Shown: positions 44,558 to 54,300 of the stretch, one piece after another
How the letters are laid out: every line of letters starts with the position of its first letter
Numbering within the stretch: position 1 is the first letter of the stretch
Assembly (NCBI GenBank): GCA_001898145.1
Contig: MKSR01000028.1
Coordinates: 54,548 to 118,547 of the forward strand
DNA: 64,000 bases
Origin: Dyadobacter sp. 50-39
GTDB taxonomy: Bacteria; Bacteroidota; Bacteroidia; Cytophagales; Spirosomataceae
Reading direction: 5' to 3'
Position numbers and translations under genes: made by a program
The notes under the pieces: generated by a model
Told to the model about the DNA's origin: nothing
Database searches by the model: none
The model's input: only the letters and a program-made list of their open reading frames with translations

Positions 44558-45895
44558 CTAGTTACTGTACACCACATTTCCCCGGTGCACGAGTGCTTTT
44601 ACGGGTGAAATACGCGCGACGGCTTCGGCCGAGCAACTCGCATCCACCAGCACCACACTCGCCTCGTCGCCGGCCTTCGGCCATTGCTGTTTTCCTTTTT
44701 TATCGAGGGGCAGGATACCGCACGTGGCCAGTTTGAGGCAGCGCGACAGGTCGAGTTCCGTCGATTGCCCGTAGAGCTGCGCCATCAGGTTCGCTTTCTG
44801 CAATACGCTCCCGGACCCGAATGTATTCCAATGGTCCACAATGCTGTCGTTCCCGGTCATGACGGTCACGCCGTGGTGGTACAGCGTAGGGATAGGCATA
44901 ATGGTGCTTCCGAATGGTATGGTTGAGATCACGCCTACACGGGCGTTCGCAAGCTTTTCGGCAGTTTCTTCCAGTTTAGGTTTTTCCAGGCGCGCCAGTA
45001 CGAAGCAATGGCTGAGGAAGGTTTTGCCTGCCAGCGCCGGGTTTTCGACGACTTTTTGTGTGAGGTATTCCACCGTCCGCAGGCCTGGTTCTCCGCCTTC
45101 ATGCAGGTGAATGTCAATGCCTTTTCCATGGTCAAGCGCAAGCTGAACGATAAAATCGATCTGTTTTTCCACGCTTCCGTCAATGGCGTTCGGGTCCAGT
45201 CCGCCGATGAAATCGATGTCCATTGCCGCAGCCTCCTTCATATATTGCTCGGAATGCGAATAGAAAACGCCGTGCTGCGGAAACGCGACCAGCTCGGTAC
45301 CAAATGTATTTTTCTTGTTTTCAATCGCTTTTTGGAGGTTTTTTAGCGAATCCAGCTTGGAAGTAGGTTCGATATTGACATGGCTTCTGGCGAAGCTTGT
45401 CCCCTTGGATTGCAGCAATTCGATGATCTTCCCGGCGCGGTAGGTGGAGGTTTTCAGGAGGTCGGGCAGCGTTTCCTGCTCGAATGCGATCATATCCTTC
45501 ACCGACCGGTTTTTCGCCAGCCGCGCTTTCCACGGACCACCGTAAAAGGTTTTGTCCAAATGAATGTGCATATCCCTGAACGCCGGCAGCATCAGGTAGC
45601 CGTTGGCGTTCGTCGCATTCGCTTTGGGGTCGTTGGGCAGTATGGCCTTGATTTTCCCGTCTTCGATCTCAACCTTGAAAAGACCCGATTCAGTGGCGAC
45701 TACTTCGTCGTCTTCGTACACGAAGCCCGTTTCCAGCCGCACATTTTTCAGTGCCCATCGCTGGGCGGGTTTGGCATCCGGTCCGGTACGCTGCGCTGTT
45801 TCGGAAGCCAGTGCGCCAGGCTTCTTGATCAGGATTTCACCTGCCAGCAGCAAGCCTGAACTTTGGAGGAAGTTTTTACGGGAAATGGGTTCCAT
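44558..45895 (-). CDS. Amidohydrolase superfamily protein, cytosine deaminase-like
   Basis: A 445-residue TIM-barrel metallohydrolase. The metal-binding motif HIHLD is followed by KTFYGGPW; the later conserved histidines are in DIHLHEGGEPG and SHCFVLARL, and the catalytic aspartate is likely in VMTGNDSIVDHWNTFGSG, which corresponds to the CodA GxDDVxDPW block. The leader MEPISRKNFLQSSGLLLAG resembles a Tat signal with RK, so it may be exported, unusual for a deaminase. It is convergent with the DUF1501 gene. Substrate uncertain: a cyclic amidine or pyrimidine, by family analogy. Confidence 0.82.
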   Translation of the reverse strand: MEPISRKNFLQSSGLLLAGEILIKKPGALASETAQRTGPDAKPAQRWALKNVRLETGFVYEDDEVVATESGLFKVEIEDGKIKAILPNDPKANATNANGYLMLPAFRDMHIHLDKTFYGGPWKARLAKNRSVKDMIAFEQETLPDLLKTSTYRAGKIIELLQSKGTSFARSHVNIEPTSKLDSLKNLQKAIENKKNTFGTELVAFPQHGVFYSHSEQYMKEAAAMDIDFIGGLDPNAIDGSVEKQIDFIVQLALDHGKGIDIHLHEGGEPGLRTVEYLTQKVVENPALAGKTFLSHCFVLARLEKPKLEETAEKLANARVGVISTIPFGSTIMPIPTLYHHGVTVMTGNDSIVDHWNTFGSGSVLQKANLMAQLYGQSTELDLSRCLKLATCGILPLDKKGKQQWPKAGDEASVVLVDASCSAEAVARISPVKALVHRGNVVYSN

Positions 45896-45917
45896 ATGCC
45901 TGGGATTAAGGTTTTTG

Positions 45918-45945
45918 CAAAAATAACCCCGGCGGCGGTCTCAAA
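45918..45945 (-). promoter_or_regulatory. Promoter-like sequence for the amidohydrolase gene
   Basis: The minus strand holds TTTG (45945-45942), 16 bases, then TATTTTTG (45925-45918), 23 bases before the start. The -7 box is a perfect consensus match, but the spacing is one base shorter than the usual 17-23. Confidence 0.4.
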
Positions 45946-45977
45946 CGATGCGCTATTTATGCTATAACTTGTAGAAT

Positions 45978-46826
45978 TTATAACGAATTTCGAAACGCAC
46001 GGGGCGAAAGGCCTGTCTGCGCCTTGAAGAAGTTGGAAAAATGAGGAAGGTCGCTGAAACCCAGTTCAAATGCGATCTCCTTCGCCGACTTGCCCGACAC
46101 CAGCAGCAGGCGCTTGGCTTCCAGGCCTACCCGGTTGTGGATCAGGAATGTGGCGGGTACATATAAGTGTCTTTTGCAGAGGATGTTGAGGTAGTTGGGG
46201 GAGATATTGAGGTGGTCGGCGTAGAATGCGACGGTTTTGTGCGTCTTGAAATGGGTATCCACCAGTGCGTGGTATTTGAAAAGGATCGGATTGGCGCGAT
46301 AGGTACCGATATCCTCGTAAATGCGCTCGGCCTCACGGCTCACCAGCTGCAATGCCACGCGGCTGCGAAGTTGTACCATTTCCCAATCCACCGCGGCCGC
46401 ATCCAGTTCCGGTTCCAGGGCTTCCAGTTCATAACACAATGCACGAAACACCGGCTGCGGCAAATTGATCACGGGGTGGTTCCGGTAGGAGATGAACGAA
46501 AGCCGCAGGAAATTGGAAGAAGTTTCGAATGCGCGGCGCCCGACCATGAGCTGAAACCCCGAGGTGCCTTCATCGAGCTCCCAGCGATGTACCTGGCCGG
46601 GAAACAGCAAATGCACCTGCGCATCTTCGACGGCGTAATCGGTGAAGTCGATCGAATGGGTGCCGCCGCCCTTTTTCACGACAAAAAGCATGAAGAAATC
46701 ATGCTTATGCGGTTTGTCGATCCGGCTTTTACCATCCACTTCATGACGCAAAAGCTTGTAACCCGACTCCGCCGAAGAGTCGAAAGCATCGATGCCAAGA
46801 GTTGGAAACGCCGTTTTAGTGTTCAT
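45978..46826 (-). CDS. AraC family transcriptional regulator
   Basis: A 282-residue regulator. N-terminal cupin-like sensory domain about 1-160 (HDFFMLFVVKKGGGTHSIDFTDY, VHLLFPGQVHRWELDEGTSGF), then two helix-turn-helix motifs about 185-282: VAFYADHLNISPNYLNILCKRHLYVPATFLIHNRV and SAKEIAFELGFSDLPHFSNFFKAQTGLSPRAFRNSL. The ATG at 46826 is preferred to the ATG at 46853 because the extension MRHFLYFHL adds no fold. It lies 82 bases upstream of the amidohydrolase start (both minus strand), its likely target. Confidence 0.92.
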   Translation of the reverse strand: MNTKTAFPTLGIDAFDSSAESGYKLLRHEVDGKSRIDKPHKHDFFMLFVVKKGGGTHSIDFTDYAVEDAQVHLLFPGQVHRWELDEGTSGFQLMVGRRAFETSSNFLRLSFISYRNHPVINLPQPVFRALCYELEALEPELDAAAVDWEMVQLRSRVALQLVSREAERIYEDIGTYRANPILFKYHALVDTHFKTHKTVAFYADHLNISPNYLNILCKRHLYVPATFLIHNRVGLEAKRLLLVSGKSAKEIAFELGFSDLPHFSNFFKAQTGLSPRAFRNSL

Positions 46827-46960
46827 AAGATGAAAGTACAAAAAATGCCGCAAGGGGGTTCCCGCTTCTTATTGTAAGGTCAACGGAGGCTTTTCACATG
46901 GGAAAACCCTCATATGAGCGCTTTCCGGATCAAATTTTTTTCAAATAATAAACTATAAAA

Positions 46961-46990
46961 TTGGTAGACTAAATAGTTTGGTTAATTTTG
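46961..46990 (+). promoter_or_regulatory. Bacteroidota-type promoter for the small-protein operon
   Basis: TTG (46961-46963), exactly 19 bases, then TAATTTTG (46983-46990) matches both elements. It would start a transcript near 46997, about 83 bases before the ATG at 47080. Confidence 0.7.
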
Positions 46991-47079
46991 TGCACCAGCC
47001 ACCACCAATTTTCAGTTCCTGCCAGCCGGGCACACCCGGGTCTCATGCGGGAGCTGTATCACTTAACTCAAACCTGAGT

Positions 47080-47235
47080 ATGAAAAGGTACACCTATCAT
47101 GCGCGGGGGCTGGCGGCGGTTTGCATATTATCCGCATTTGCCATCACCCGCAACACCTACGAAGAGCTCAAACGCGGTGAGAAGTGCGCGATCCGCGCTA
47201 CGGCGACCATTAACGACTCAATACCAGGCGTATGA
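47080..47235 (+). CDS. 51-residue small protein, likely exported or membrane-attached
   Basis: An ORF of 51 residues with a short hydrophobic stretch (GLAAVCILSAFAI) after a basic N-terminus (MKRYTYHARG), followed by a polar charged tail (YEELKRGEKCAIRATATI). I know no family. It is supported by a consensus promoter upstream and by the four-base stop/start overlap (ATGA at 47232-47235) with the next gene, typical of translational coupling. A longer version from 46978 would begin inside the promoter box and is rejected. Confidence 0.55.
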   Translation: MKRYTYHARGLAAVCILSAFAITRNTYEELKRGEKCAIRATATINDSIPGV

Positions 47236-47474
47236 AAACCTACCAGCTCAGAATTACATATCCCGAGACGCTCAGCGTGCATCACATTACCACATTGGTG
47301 GAGTCGGTCAAAGGCGTCAGGATCCAGCGGTTGAACATCATCGGACGCGGGCGTGAGTTTGTGGGCGTGCTGGTGGTCGAGACTGCCGGCCTGCTGCATT
47401 ACGATTCGCTCGTGGAGCGGCTCAGGGCGCGGCAGGAGGTGCTGCTCGACGAGCCGGAGGTGGCTCCATTGTAA
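47232..47474 (+). CDS. 80-residue small protein with an ACT-like fold
   Basis: An 80-residue protein with the predicted order strand-helix-strand-strand-helix: YQLRITYPET, SVHHITTLVESVKG, RIQRLNIIGRG, FVGVLVVETA and LHYDSLVERLRARQEV. This is the ACT ferredoxin-like pattern seen in small amino-acid sensing and regulatory domains. It begins inside the stop codon of the 51-residue gene. The binding partner and role are unknown. It is 90 bases upstream of a sulfatase. Confidence 0.6.
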   Translation: MKTYQLRITYPETLSVHHITTLVESVKGVRIQRLNIIGRGREFVGVLVVETAGLLHYDSLVERLRARQEVLLDEPEVAPL

Positions 47475-47564
47475 CGGGTTCATTTCCATGTAGCCGGCAT
47501 TCTATTTTTAGATTTTGCTGCTATATTGCTCCACAAGCCCCAATCACCAGACAACCAACAGTTT

Positions 47565-48989
47565 ATGATCAAAACACTTCAAGCCTGCATCATTCTCAAC
47601 GTATTGATTCTAGCAGTCGGGATCTTGCCGGGCGGCGTACCGTTGTATGCGGCGGATGGACGCCCGGAACGTGCCAAGGCACCCAACATCGTCATCATCA
47701 TGGCCGACGATCTCGACAGCCGGCAACTGAGCTGTTACGGCGGCCAGAACCTGAAAACGACGCACATCGATGCGTTGGCGAAGGAAGGATTGAAATTTCA
47801 CAACCTGTTTACCTCGGAGGCCATGTGCGTGCCGACGCGGGCGTCGCTGTTTACCGGGCTCTACCCGGTTCGGCATGGCTCATTCCAGAACCATAAGCCG
47901 GTGTATGACCATTTGAAAAGTGTGGGCCATTACCTGGCCGATCTCGGCTACCGCGTAGGGCTTACCGGCAAGGACCACGTGACGAAGCCGAAGAGTGTGT
48001 TCCCGTTCGACATCATCGAAGGTTTTGAACCGAACTGCGTAGCGCCGACTGACGAATACCGCCTGGACGATATCAGGAAGTACATGACCGCCAGCGACAA
48101 GCCCTATTGCCTTTTTATAATGAGTATCAATCCGCATGCGCCCTGGACGGTGGGCGATACCACGGAATTTGATGCGGCCAAACTGAAATTACCCGCCGAC
48201 TGGGTGGATACGCCCATTACCCGCCGGCAGTTCGTCAAATACCTCGCCGAGGTGCGGCGGCTGGACGATCAGGTAGGAGAGATCAACGCATTGCTGAAAG
48301 AAACCGGACAGGACAAGAACACGGTCTTCATTTTTCTCGGCGAGCAGGGTGCACAGTTTCCCGGCGCGAAGTGGAACCTGTATGATACCGGTCAGCGCAG
48401 CTCGATGCTGATCCGTTGGCCGGGCAGGGTGAAACCGGCTACGGAAACCCGTGCATTGGTTCAATACGAGGACATTACCCCGACACTCATCGATATTGCC
48501 GGCGGCAAGCCGGTTGCCGGCCTGGATGGGCGGAGCTTTTTACCGGTGGTTTCGGGCCAAAGCAAAGCGTCACGGAGCTATGTCTATGGCATTCACAACA
48601 ATATTCCCGAAGGCGACCCATACCCGATCCGCAGTATCCGCGACCACCGCTACAAGCTGATTCTCAATCTCGCCGCCGACAAGCCCTATTACAACCGCTT
48701 CATGATGGACCGAAACCGCAAAGACCGCAATACGGTGTGGCTTTCATGGATAGACGACAGGGCAGACCCAAATGCCAAAAAGATCACCGATCGTTTCGAG
48801 AACCGGCCGGCCATTGAATTGTATGATACGGAAAAGGACCCGTTCGAGCTGAAAAACCTCGCCGCCGATCCGCAATATGCATCACGCATTGCCGCATTAC
48901 GCACGGAGCTGGAAGGTTGGATGAAGCAGCAGGGCGATGAAGGTGCCTCCATCGACAAGGTGTATCCCAAAAAACAGGAGGCCAAATGA
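47565..48989 (+). CDS. Sulfatase (arylsulfatase-like), canonical motif
   Basis: A 474-residue exported sulfatase (signal peptide IKTLQACIILNVLILAVG). Metal ligands in NIVIIMADDLDSRQLSCYGG and the formylglycine motif CVPTR in SEAMCVPTRASLFTGLYPVRHG (C-x-P-x-R, the activation site for Cys maturation), then GLTGKDHVTKPK and SINPHAPW. It hydrolyses sulfate esters on a polysaccharide or glycan; specificity is not readable. The ATG at 47565 is preferred to an in-frame TTG at 47526. A second sulfatase follows 74 bases later. Confidence 0.93.
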   Translation: MIKTLQACIILNVLILAVGILPGGVPLYAADGRPERAKAPNIVIIMADDLDSRQLSCYGGQNLKTTHIDALAKEGLKFHNLFTSEAMCVPTRASLFTGLYPVRHGSFQNHKPVYDHLKSVGHYLADLGYRVGLTGKDHVTKPKSVFPFDIIEGFEPNCVAPTDEYRLDDIRKYMTASDKPYCLFIMSINPHAPWTVGDTTEFDAAKLKLPADWVDTPITRRQFVKYLAEVRRLDDQVGEINALLKETGQDKNTVFIFLGEQGAQFPGAKWNLYDTGQRSSMLIRWPGRVKPATETRALVQYEDITPTLIDIAGGKPVAGLDGRSFLPVVSGQSKASRSYVYGIHNNIPEGDPYPIRSIRDHRYKLILNLAADKPYYNRFMMDRNRKDRNTVWLSWIDDRADPNAKKITDRFENRPAIELYDTEKDPFELKNLAADPQYASRIAALRTELEGWMKQQGDEGASIDKVYPKKQEAK

Positions 48990-49063
48990 AGCGGGGCTGG
49001 GCGGTCTGAAGAGCAGGAATGTGTTACCGGCCCTATTACCTGGAAATTTCTAAATAGTTGTTT

Positions 49064-50437
49064 ATGCTCAGAAAAGTCGTTTTAACTGCATTACTCATTG
49101 TCCCAGGCATGTGGGAGGCCCACGCACAAAAAAAGAAGGCGGCCCCACAGCCACCCAATATTGTACTGATCGTCTCCGACGACCATAGTGCGCCGTTTTT
49201 GAGCAGCTATGGCTACCCGCAGATTAAAACACCGAACATTGACCGCCTGGCGGCAGAGGGTATCCGCTTCACACGGGCGTACACAACTGCACCGCAATGC
49301 GTGCTTTCGCGGGCGGCCATTATGACCGGGCGCAATACGCTCGATGTGCAGATGACACGCTTCTCGGCCCCGCTCGACGCTTCCGTGACTTCCTATCCCG
49401 AACTCCTGCGCAAAGGCGGCTACCATACCGGCATTCTCGGCCGCAATTTTCACCTCGACGGCAACCGCCGCGTGCCCGAGACGGTGGCTGTGTTGGAGAA
49501 ATATGGTTTGGAAACATTCAAAAACCGGGTCGATTACCTGAATGTGACCGGCAACCGCGACAGCATTTTCCAGCAATACACCGAGTTTCTCGACAAGGCA
49601 CCGAAGAACAAGCCGTTTTTCGTGCAGGTAGGTTACAGCGACCCGCACCGGATTTTCAATGCGAAAGACTTTGAACCCGACCCGCAATCGCTCACGTTGC
49701 CGGGGCACTGGCCCGATACCAGGGGCGTCAGAGCTGATTTTGCGTCGTACCTCGGCGAAATCCAGCGGCTCGATGGCGACGTAGGTCGGGTATTGGATGA
49801 TCTGAAAAAACGCGGGCTTGAAGAAAATACACTCGTCGTGTTTATCGGCGATAACGGTGGCGCATTGCTGAGGGGAAAGGGTACCCTGTACGAGCTCGGT
49901 CTGCACGTGCCCCTGATCATTCGCCACCCGAAACTGATCAAAGGTGGGCAGGTGAGTGATGCGCTTGTTTCCGGGATCGACATTGCCCCCACATTCCTGG
50001 CTGCGGCGGGCCTGCCTGTCCCCAAAGACATGACCGGCAAAAGCCTGACGCCTGCATTCACCGATTCGCAGCAAGCGGGCCACGAATACATTTTCGCCGT
50101 CCGGGGCGCGCATGGTCAAGGGCTACCGACCAATTCTTCCAATTTCGATTTGGGCAGGACCATTTTTAATAAAAAGTACAAGCTGATCTACAACGCGATC
50201 TGGCAAATTCCCTACCATCCGGTCGATTTCGCCGGACAACCTTTCTGGCTGGACTTGAAACAGCAGCATGCCGAAGGAAAGCTGGCCGAAAAGTACGACA
50301 AACTCCTCTTCGCCGATCGCCGCAGAATGTTTGAAATCTACGACTTGCAGGCCGACCCTGACGAGACGAACAACCTCTCCGGCAAGCCGGAGGTCGCGAC
50401 GATCGAGCACTACCTGAAAACACGCTTGCAGGAATAG
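49064..50437 (+). CDS. Sulfatase with atypical CVLSR activation motif
   Basis: A 457-residue exported sulfatase (signal about 1-22). The metal-binding start NIVLIVSDDHSAPFLSSYGY and the later GYSDPHRIF and FIGDNGGALLRGKGTLYELG are normal. The site for formylglycine conversion reads QCVLSRAAIMTGR: the third position is Leu where family members carry Pro or Ala (or Ser). Leu is encoded by CTT, so it is not a one-base slip from the CVPSR codon. It may still be matured, or the enzyme may be weakly active. ATG at 49064 chosen over TTG at 49058. Co-transcribed with the upstream sulfatase. Confidence 0.88.
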   Translation: MLRKVVLTALLIVPGMWEAHAQKKKAAPQPPNIVLIVSDDHSAPFLSSYGYPQIKTPNIDRLAAEGIRFTRAYTTAPQCVLSRAAIMTGRNTLDVQMTRFSAPLDASVTSYPELLRKGGYHTGILGRNFHLDGNRRVPETVAVLEKYGLETFKNRVDYLNVTGNRDSIFQQYTEFLDKAPKNKPFFVQVGYSDPHRIFNAKDFEPDPQSLTLPGHWPDTRGVRADFASYLGEIQRLDGDVGRVLDDLKKRGLEENTLVVFIGDNGGALLRGKGTLYELGLHVPLIIRHPKLIKGGQVSDALVSGIDIAPTFLAAAGLPVPKDMTGKSLTPAFTDSQQAGHEYIFAVRGAHGQGLPTNSSNFDLGRTIFNKKYKLIYNAIWQIPYHPVDFAGQPFWLDLKQQHAEGKLAEKYDKLLFADRRRMFEIYDLQADPDETNNLSGKPEVATIEHYLKTRLQE

Positions 50438-50498
50438 ATGATACTGAACCGGGACTACCTGCCATTACCGATCGCGCCGGAGAATTGACGGCATCCAT

Positions 50499-51212
50499 TC
50501 ACGCTATCCGCTTCGCATTCGACGCTTCGATCCATTCGCAGACGTCGCATTCGGGGCAGGTAGGGAGTTCGTGGGTGTCCCGGGCGTTGCGGACGCTGCC
50601 GCATTGCGCGCAAGCGATGTATTCGAAGTCCTGGTTTACGGCTGCATTTCGTGCCTCTAACTTATGTTTAAGCTCGTCGGGGAAAATGGGCAGGCCGTAA
50701 CGGACGTCTTCGTCGGCATAAAACAGTACGCTGAACTCCCCGGAGGTTTCGATCAGGACGGTCTGGACCTGGCCCAGGTGCGCCACGTTGCGCAGCCGGA
50801 GTTCGGCGAAAAATTCGTCCTGAGATAATCCAGAGGCACGGAACGCATCCATGGAAAGTTTACCGTTGCGGATCACATACAGTGGTTCGCCTTCCAGCAG
50901 TTTTTCGATCCTGACAAACCGGTCGGAAAGCCGCGTAACGACAATGTAAAGGGTTATAACGACGAGGAAGACGACGAATGCAGGCAAAATGCCCACATCA
51001 TCGTAGAACATGGGGTCCCCCGCGGCCGATCCGAGCCCGATAATCAGTACCAGTTCGAAAATGGACAGTTGTTTGATCCCGCGCTTGCCGGAAGCACGCA
51101 GCGCGATGAGGATAATCATAAACATAATCACCGTCCGGAGCACGACTTCCAGCAGGAAGCCGAACGGATGGTCGTGCATGAGGATTTTCCTTAACTCAGA
51201 AATTTCAAACAT
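50499..51212 (-). CDS. DUF421 (YetF-like) membrane protein with C-terminal zinc ribbon
   Basis: A 237-residue protein: three membrane spans in the first 100 residues (VVLRTVIMFMIILIALRASGKR, FELVLIIGLGSAAGDPM, AFVVFLVVITLYIVVTR), then a soluble DUF421 domain (VRIEKLLEGEPLYVIRNGK, LRNVAHLGQVQTVLIETSGE). Unlike ordinary YetF, it continues with a C-x2-C-x16-C-x2-C-x2-C ribbon (CAQCGSVRNARDTHELPTC) that would bind zinc. Function is unknown. It stands divergent from the propeller kinase gene at 51385. Confidence 0.87.
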   Translation of the reverse strand: MFEISELRKILMHDHPFGFLLEVVLRTVIMFMIILIALRASGKRGIKQLSIFELVLIIGLGSAAGDPMFYDDVGILPAFVVFLVVITLYIVVTRLSDRFVRIEKLLEGEPLYVIRNGKLSMDAFRASGLSQDEFFAELRLRNVAHLGQVQTVLIETSGEFSVLFYADEDVRYGLPIFPDELKHKLEARNAAVNQDFEYIACAQCGSVRNARDTHELPTCPECDVCEWIEASNAKRIA

Positions 51213-51384
51213 GGGAAGAGCAGTTTGACACTATACGTGCAAAATGCGTGCCGGATGAGACAGTACAGAACTACACCATCCGGCGGGTGCAGAATATCCG
51301 GTTCTATAAAAATTAGTTGGCAGTAGGTGAAAATGGTAGTAATTTCATCAACAGATGCCTCCCGATAATTCATTTAGCTGAGCC

Positions 51385-54300
51385 ATGAGGATTCTCCTGT
51401 TCGCGCTGATCTTTCTCATGCTGCACGGCTTTTCCGCCGCTGCACAGCAGGAGCGTTTCATCGTTTCGCAGTATAATACCGACAACGGGCTTCCTCAAAA
51501 CAGCGTAAAGGACATCGCATTCGACAAATGGGGGTACTGCTGGCTGGCCACGGAAATGGGAATGGTGCGCTACGACGGGCAACGTTTCGTCACCTACGGT
51601 ACGGCTGAGTTGCCCGGGCTTAAATCGGCACGCCTGGCCGGGCTTACGACCGACGAGCACGGCACGCTGTACGCGAGGCTGTATGGCGAGCAGCTCATCA
51701 AAATGGCGGTTGCCGGGCCGCACGCGGCACCTGCGCCTGTGCTGCTGCCGCAAGGATCGGTGCACGTGGGGCACCAGGGCGTAGCGGTTGCCGATACAGT
51801 GATGCTGTCCAAGCTCGCCCATTTCTACAACCACCTGGGGCAGCGGCCGTTCTTTTTCACTTCGTGCGTTGCTGATAATGAAGTATACCTGACCAACGAG
51901 CACAGCCTGCTCTATCTGTCGGCGAAACTCGACGCGCCATTGAAAATCAGGGACTACTCGGGCCGGAATCCGCAGTATACGATCTTTGCAGGGCGGTTTT
52001 TGGCTTGCATTATGCCGGGTAACAGGGTCGAAGCGTGGAAAAATGGCCGGCTGATTTCCGGTCATACTGCTGTCGGCGGTCCGCTGGCATCCAATGCGCT
52101 TTTTCTTTCCGGGGATTTTCGCACATTTTCCAGCCCCGATGGATTTTACGTATACGCGGGAGACGATCTGTACAAAGTGGTGCTCCGGAATGGCCGACTC
52201 CATTCCGCCATAGAGCTGGAAGGCATTCGGGTACCGTTTTTAAGTTGCATAGCCTTCTTGCCTGCCCAGCAGGCCTATTATCTCGGTTCAACCACCGACG
52301 GCCTGTTCGTCGTGCAGAAAAAGCTGTTTTCGTCGCCTCCGTTTGCTTCACCCGTCCTGGGACAGAGCCTGTATGCGCAGGCGAAGGTGCGCGAGGATGT
52401 TTTGGTTGTCAAAAATATCCTGCTTTCGATGGACCAGCCGCCCCGTCAGCTGCCGTTCGATTCGGGTATTGCCCCATGGCTTTTCACTTCGGGCGACGGG
52501 CAGCTGTACTACGAGCAGAACTTCAAACTCAACAAGCTCGATATCGGAAGCGGCCGAAGCCAGGTGGTTGCGCCGGAGGACAGGATCATCCATATGAGCG
52601 AGGCCGGGGGAGGAGCGTACTTTTTTGGGTCGTCCAGGGGATTTGGCAAAATCGTGAATGATCAGGGCGTAGGATTCAAGGAATTTCCGGAATTGGCAAA
52701 CATCCTGTTTGCCAGGCAGATCCGCCCATCCTATTTCCTGGTGTGTACCGAAAGGGGGCTCAAATGGTATGATTACGAGCGCAACCGCGTGGACAAGTCT
52801 GTGCTGGAATCGATGCCGGTACGGACGGTATATGCAGAAGCGCCGGACAGGATTTGGATCTCGACCTATGGGAAAGGGTTTTATCTTTTGCAAAACAAGA
52901 AACTTCACCATATGCCCCCGGGACCGAGGCAGGCGCTTGCCACGGTACATTCCTTTATCGAGGACGGTCAGGGCTTTTTCTGGCTGCCGACCAACAACGG
53001 CCTTTTTAAGGTAAAGAAAAGCGAGTTGCTGGCGTATGCGGCAAAGCGGCAGGATAAGATCAATTTCTTTCGTTTTGACCGCTCCGACGGCCTGCCTACC
53101 AATGAGTTCAATGGCGGTTGTGACCCTTCGTATGTGTGGTTGAAGGACAGTCTTTTATCGTTGCCGTCGATGAAAGGGCTCGTTTGGTTCTATCCGCACA
53201 AAGTGCAGCCCTACTACCCCGATCGCGGGATTTTTGCCGACAGCCTGACGGTGAAGGGCCGGCTGGTCCCGCTCCAACAGGCTGGTATAACGCTCGCCCC
53301 CGATTTCAAACGGCTTTCGGTATATGTATCGTCGCCTTACTTCGGAAACCCGGAAAACCTCGACCTGGAATACCAGGTAAACGGCCTGGATTCAGAATGG
53401 CATAAAGTGGAGAAAAATGGGGAGGTGACCATCACCAGCCTTTCGCCGGGCGACTACAAACTCGTGGTCAGGCGCAGCGGGGCGCATACGGGCGACCCCG
53501 CGAGCCATTTTGAGCTGCCCGTGGAAGTGCTGCCGTGGTTTTACAATACCTGGTGGTTTTACCTGTTTGGGATCTGTCTGTCGGTAGGCGTGGGTTACCT
53601 GCTGTTTCAACGGCGGCTTACCAAACTCGAAAAAGAGGCACAGGAACTGGAAAATGTGATCTCCGACCGTACCCGCGAGCTGAAAAGCGCCGTCGAAGAC
53701 CTCGCCAAATCCGAAATGGCTTTGCTGGAAAGCAACCGGTTCAAAGACCACGTGATTACGATGGTACTGCACGATATGCGCTCGCCGCTGCGGTTTATCT
53801 CGCTCATCAGCGGGAATCTTTTGAAAAACCATACCCACCTTTCACCTGCGGACCTCGATGCCTACCTGGGCGATCTGCACATGGGTACGCAAAACCTCCT
53901 GGGATTCACCGAGCAGTTTTTCATGTGGATCAGTACGCAGCAGCAAGGGTTCAAAATTAGTAAGAACAGGTTTCTGCTGAATGCGCTGTTTGAGGAGATC
54001 GCATCGCTGTACAAGGAGCTGTTTAAAGTCAATCACAACCGGCTGACCATCGTACACACCCGCCTGGAATGCATTTCCGACTACCAGATCCTGTCGGTCA
54101 TTATCCGGAACCTGATCGATAATGCAAACAAGAATACGATCGACGGGGAAATTACGCTGTCATGCCGCGAGGCGAATGGCAAGCTGGCCATCTCGATCAG
54201 TGACACGGGCCAGGGGTTGAGCGACGAGCAGATGGCCCTGTTTATGAGCCGCGACAGGCAAGCCGGCAACCGCGGGACGGGCAGCCTGCTTATCCACACC

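Noticed and set aside
51300-51385. Promoter of the propeller kinase (TTG, 20 bases, TAATTTCA)
   Set aside because: The -7 part matches only six of eight consensus positions, so I do not list it as a feature.
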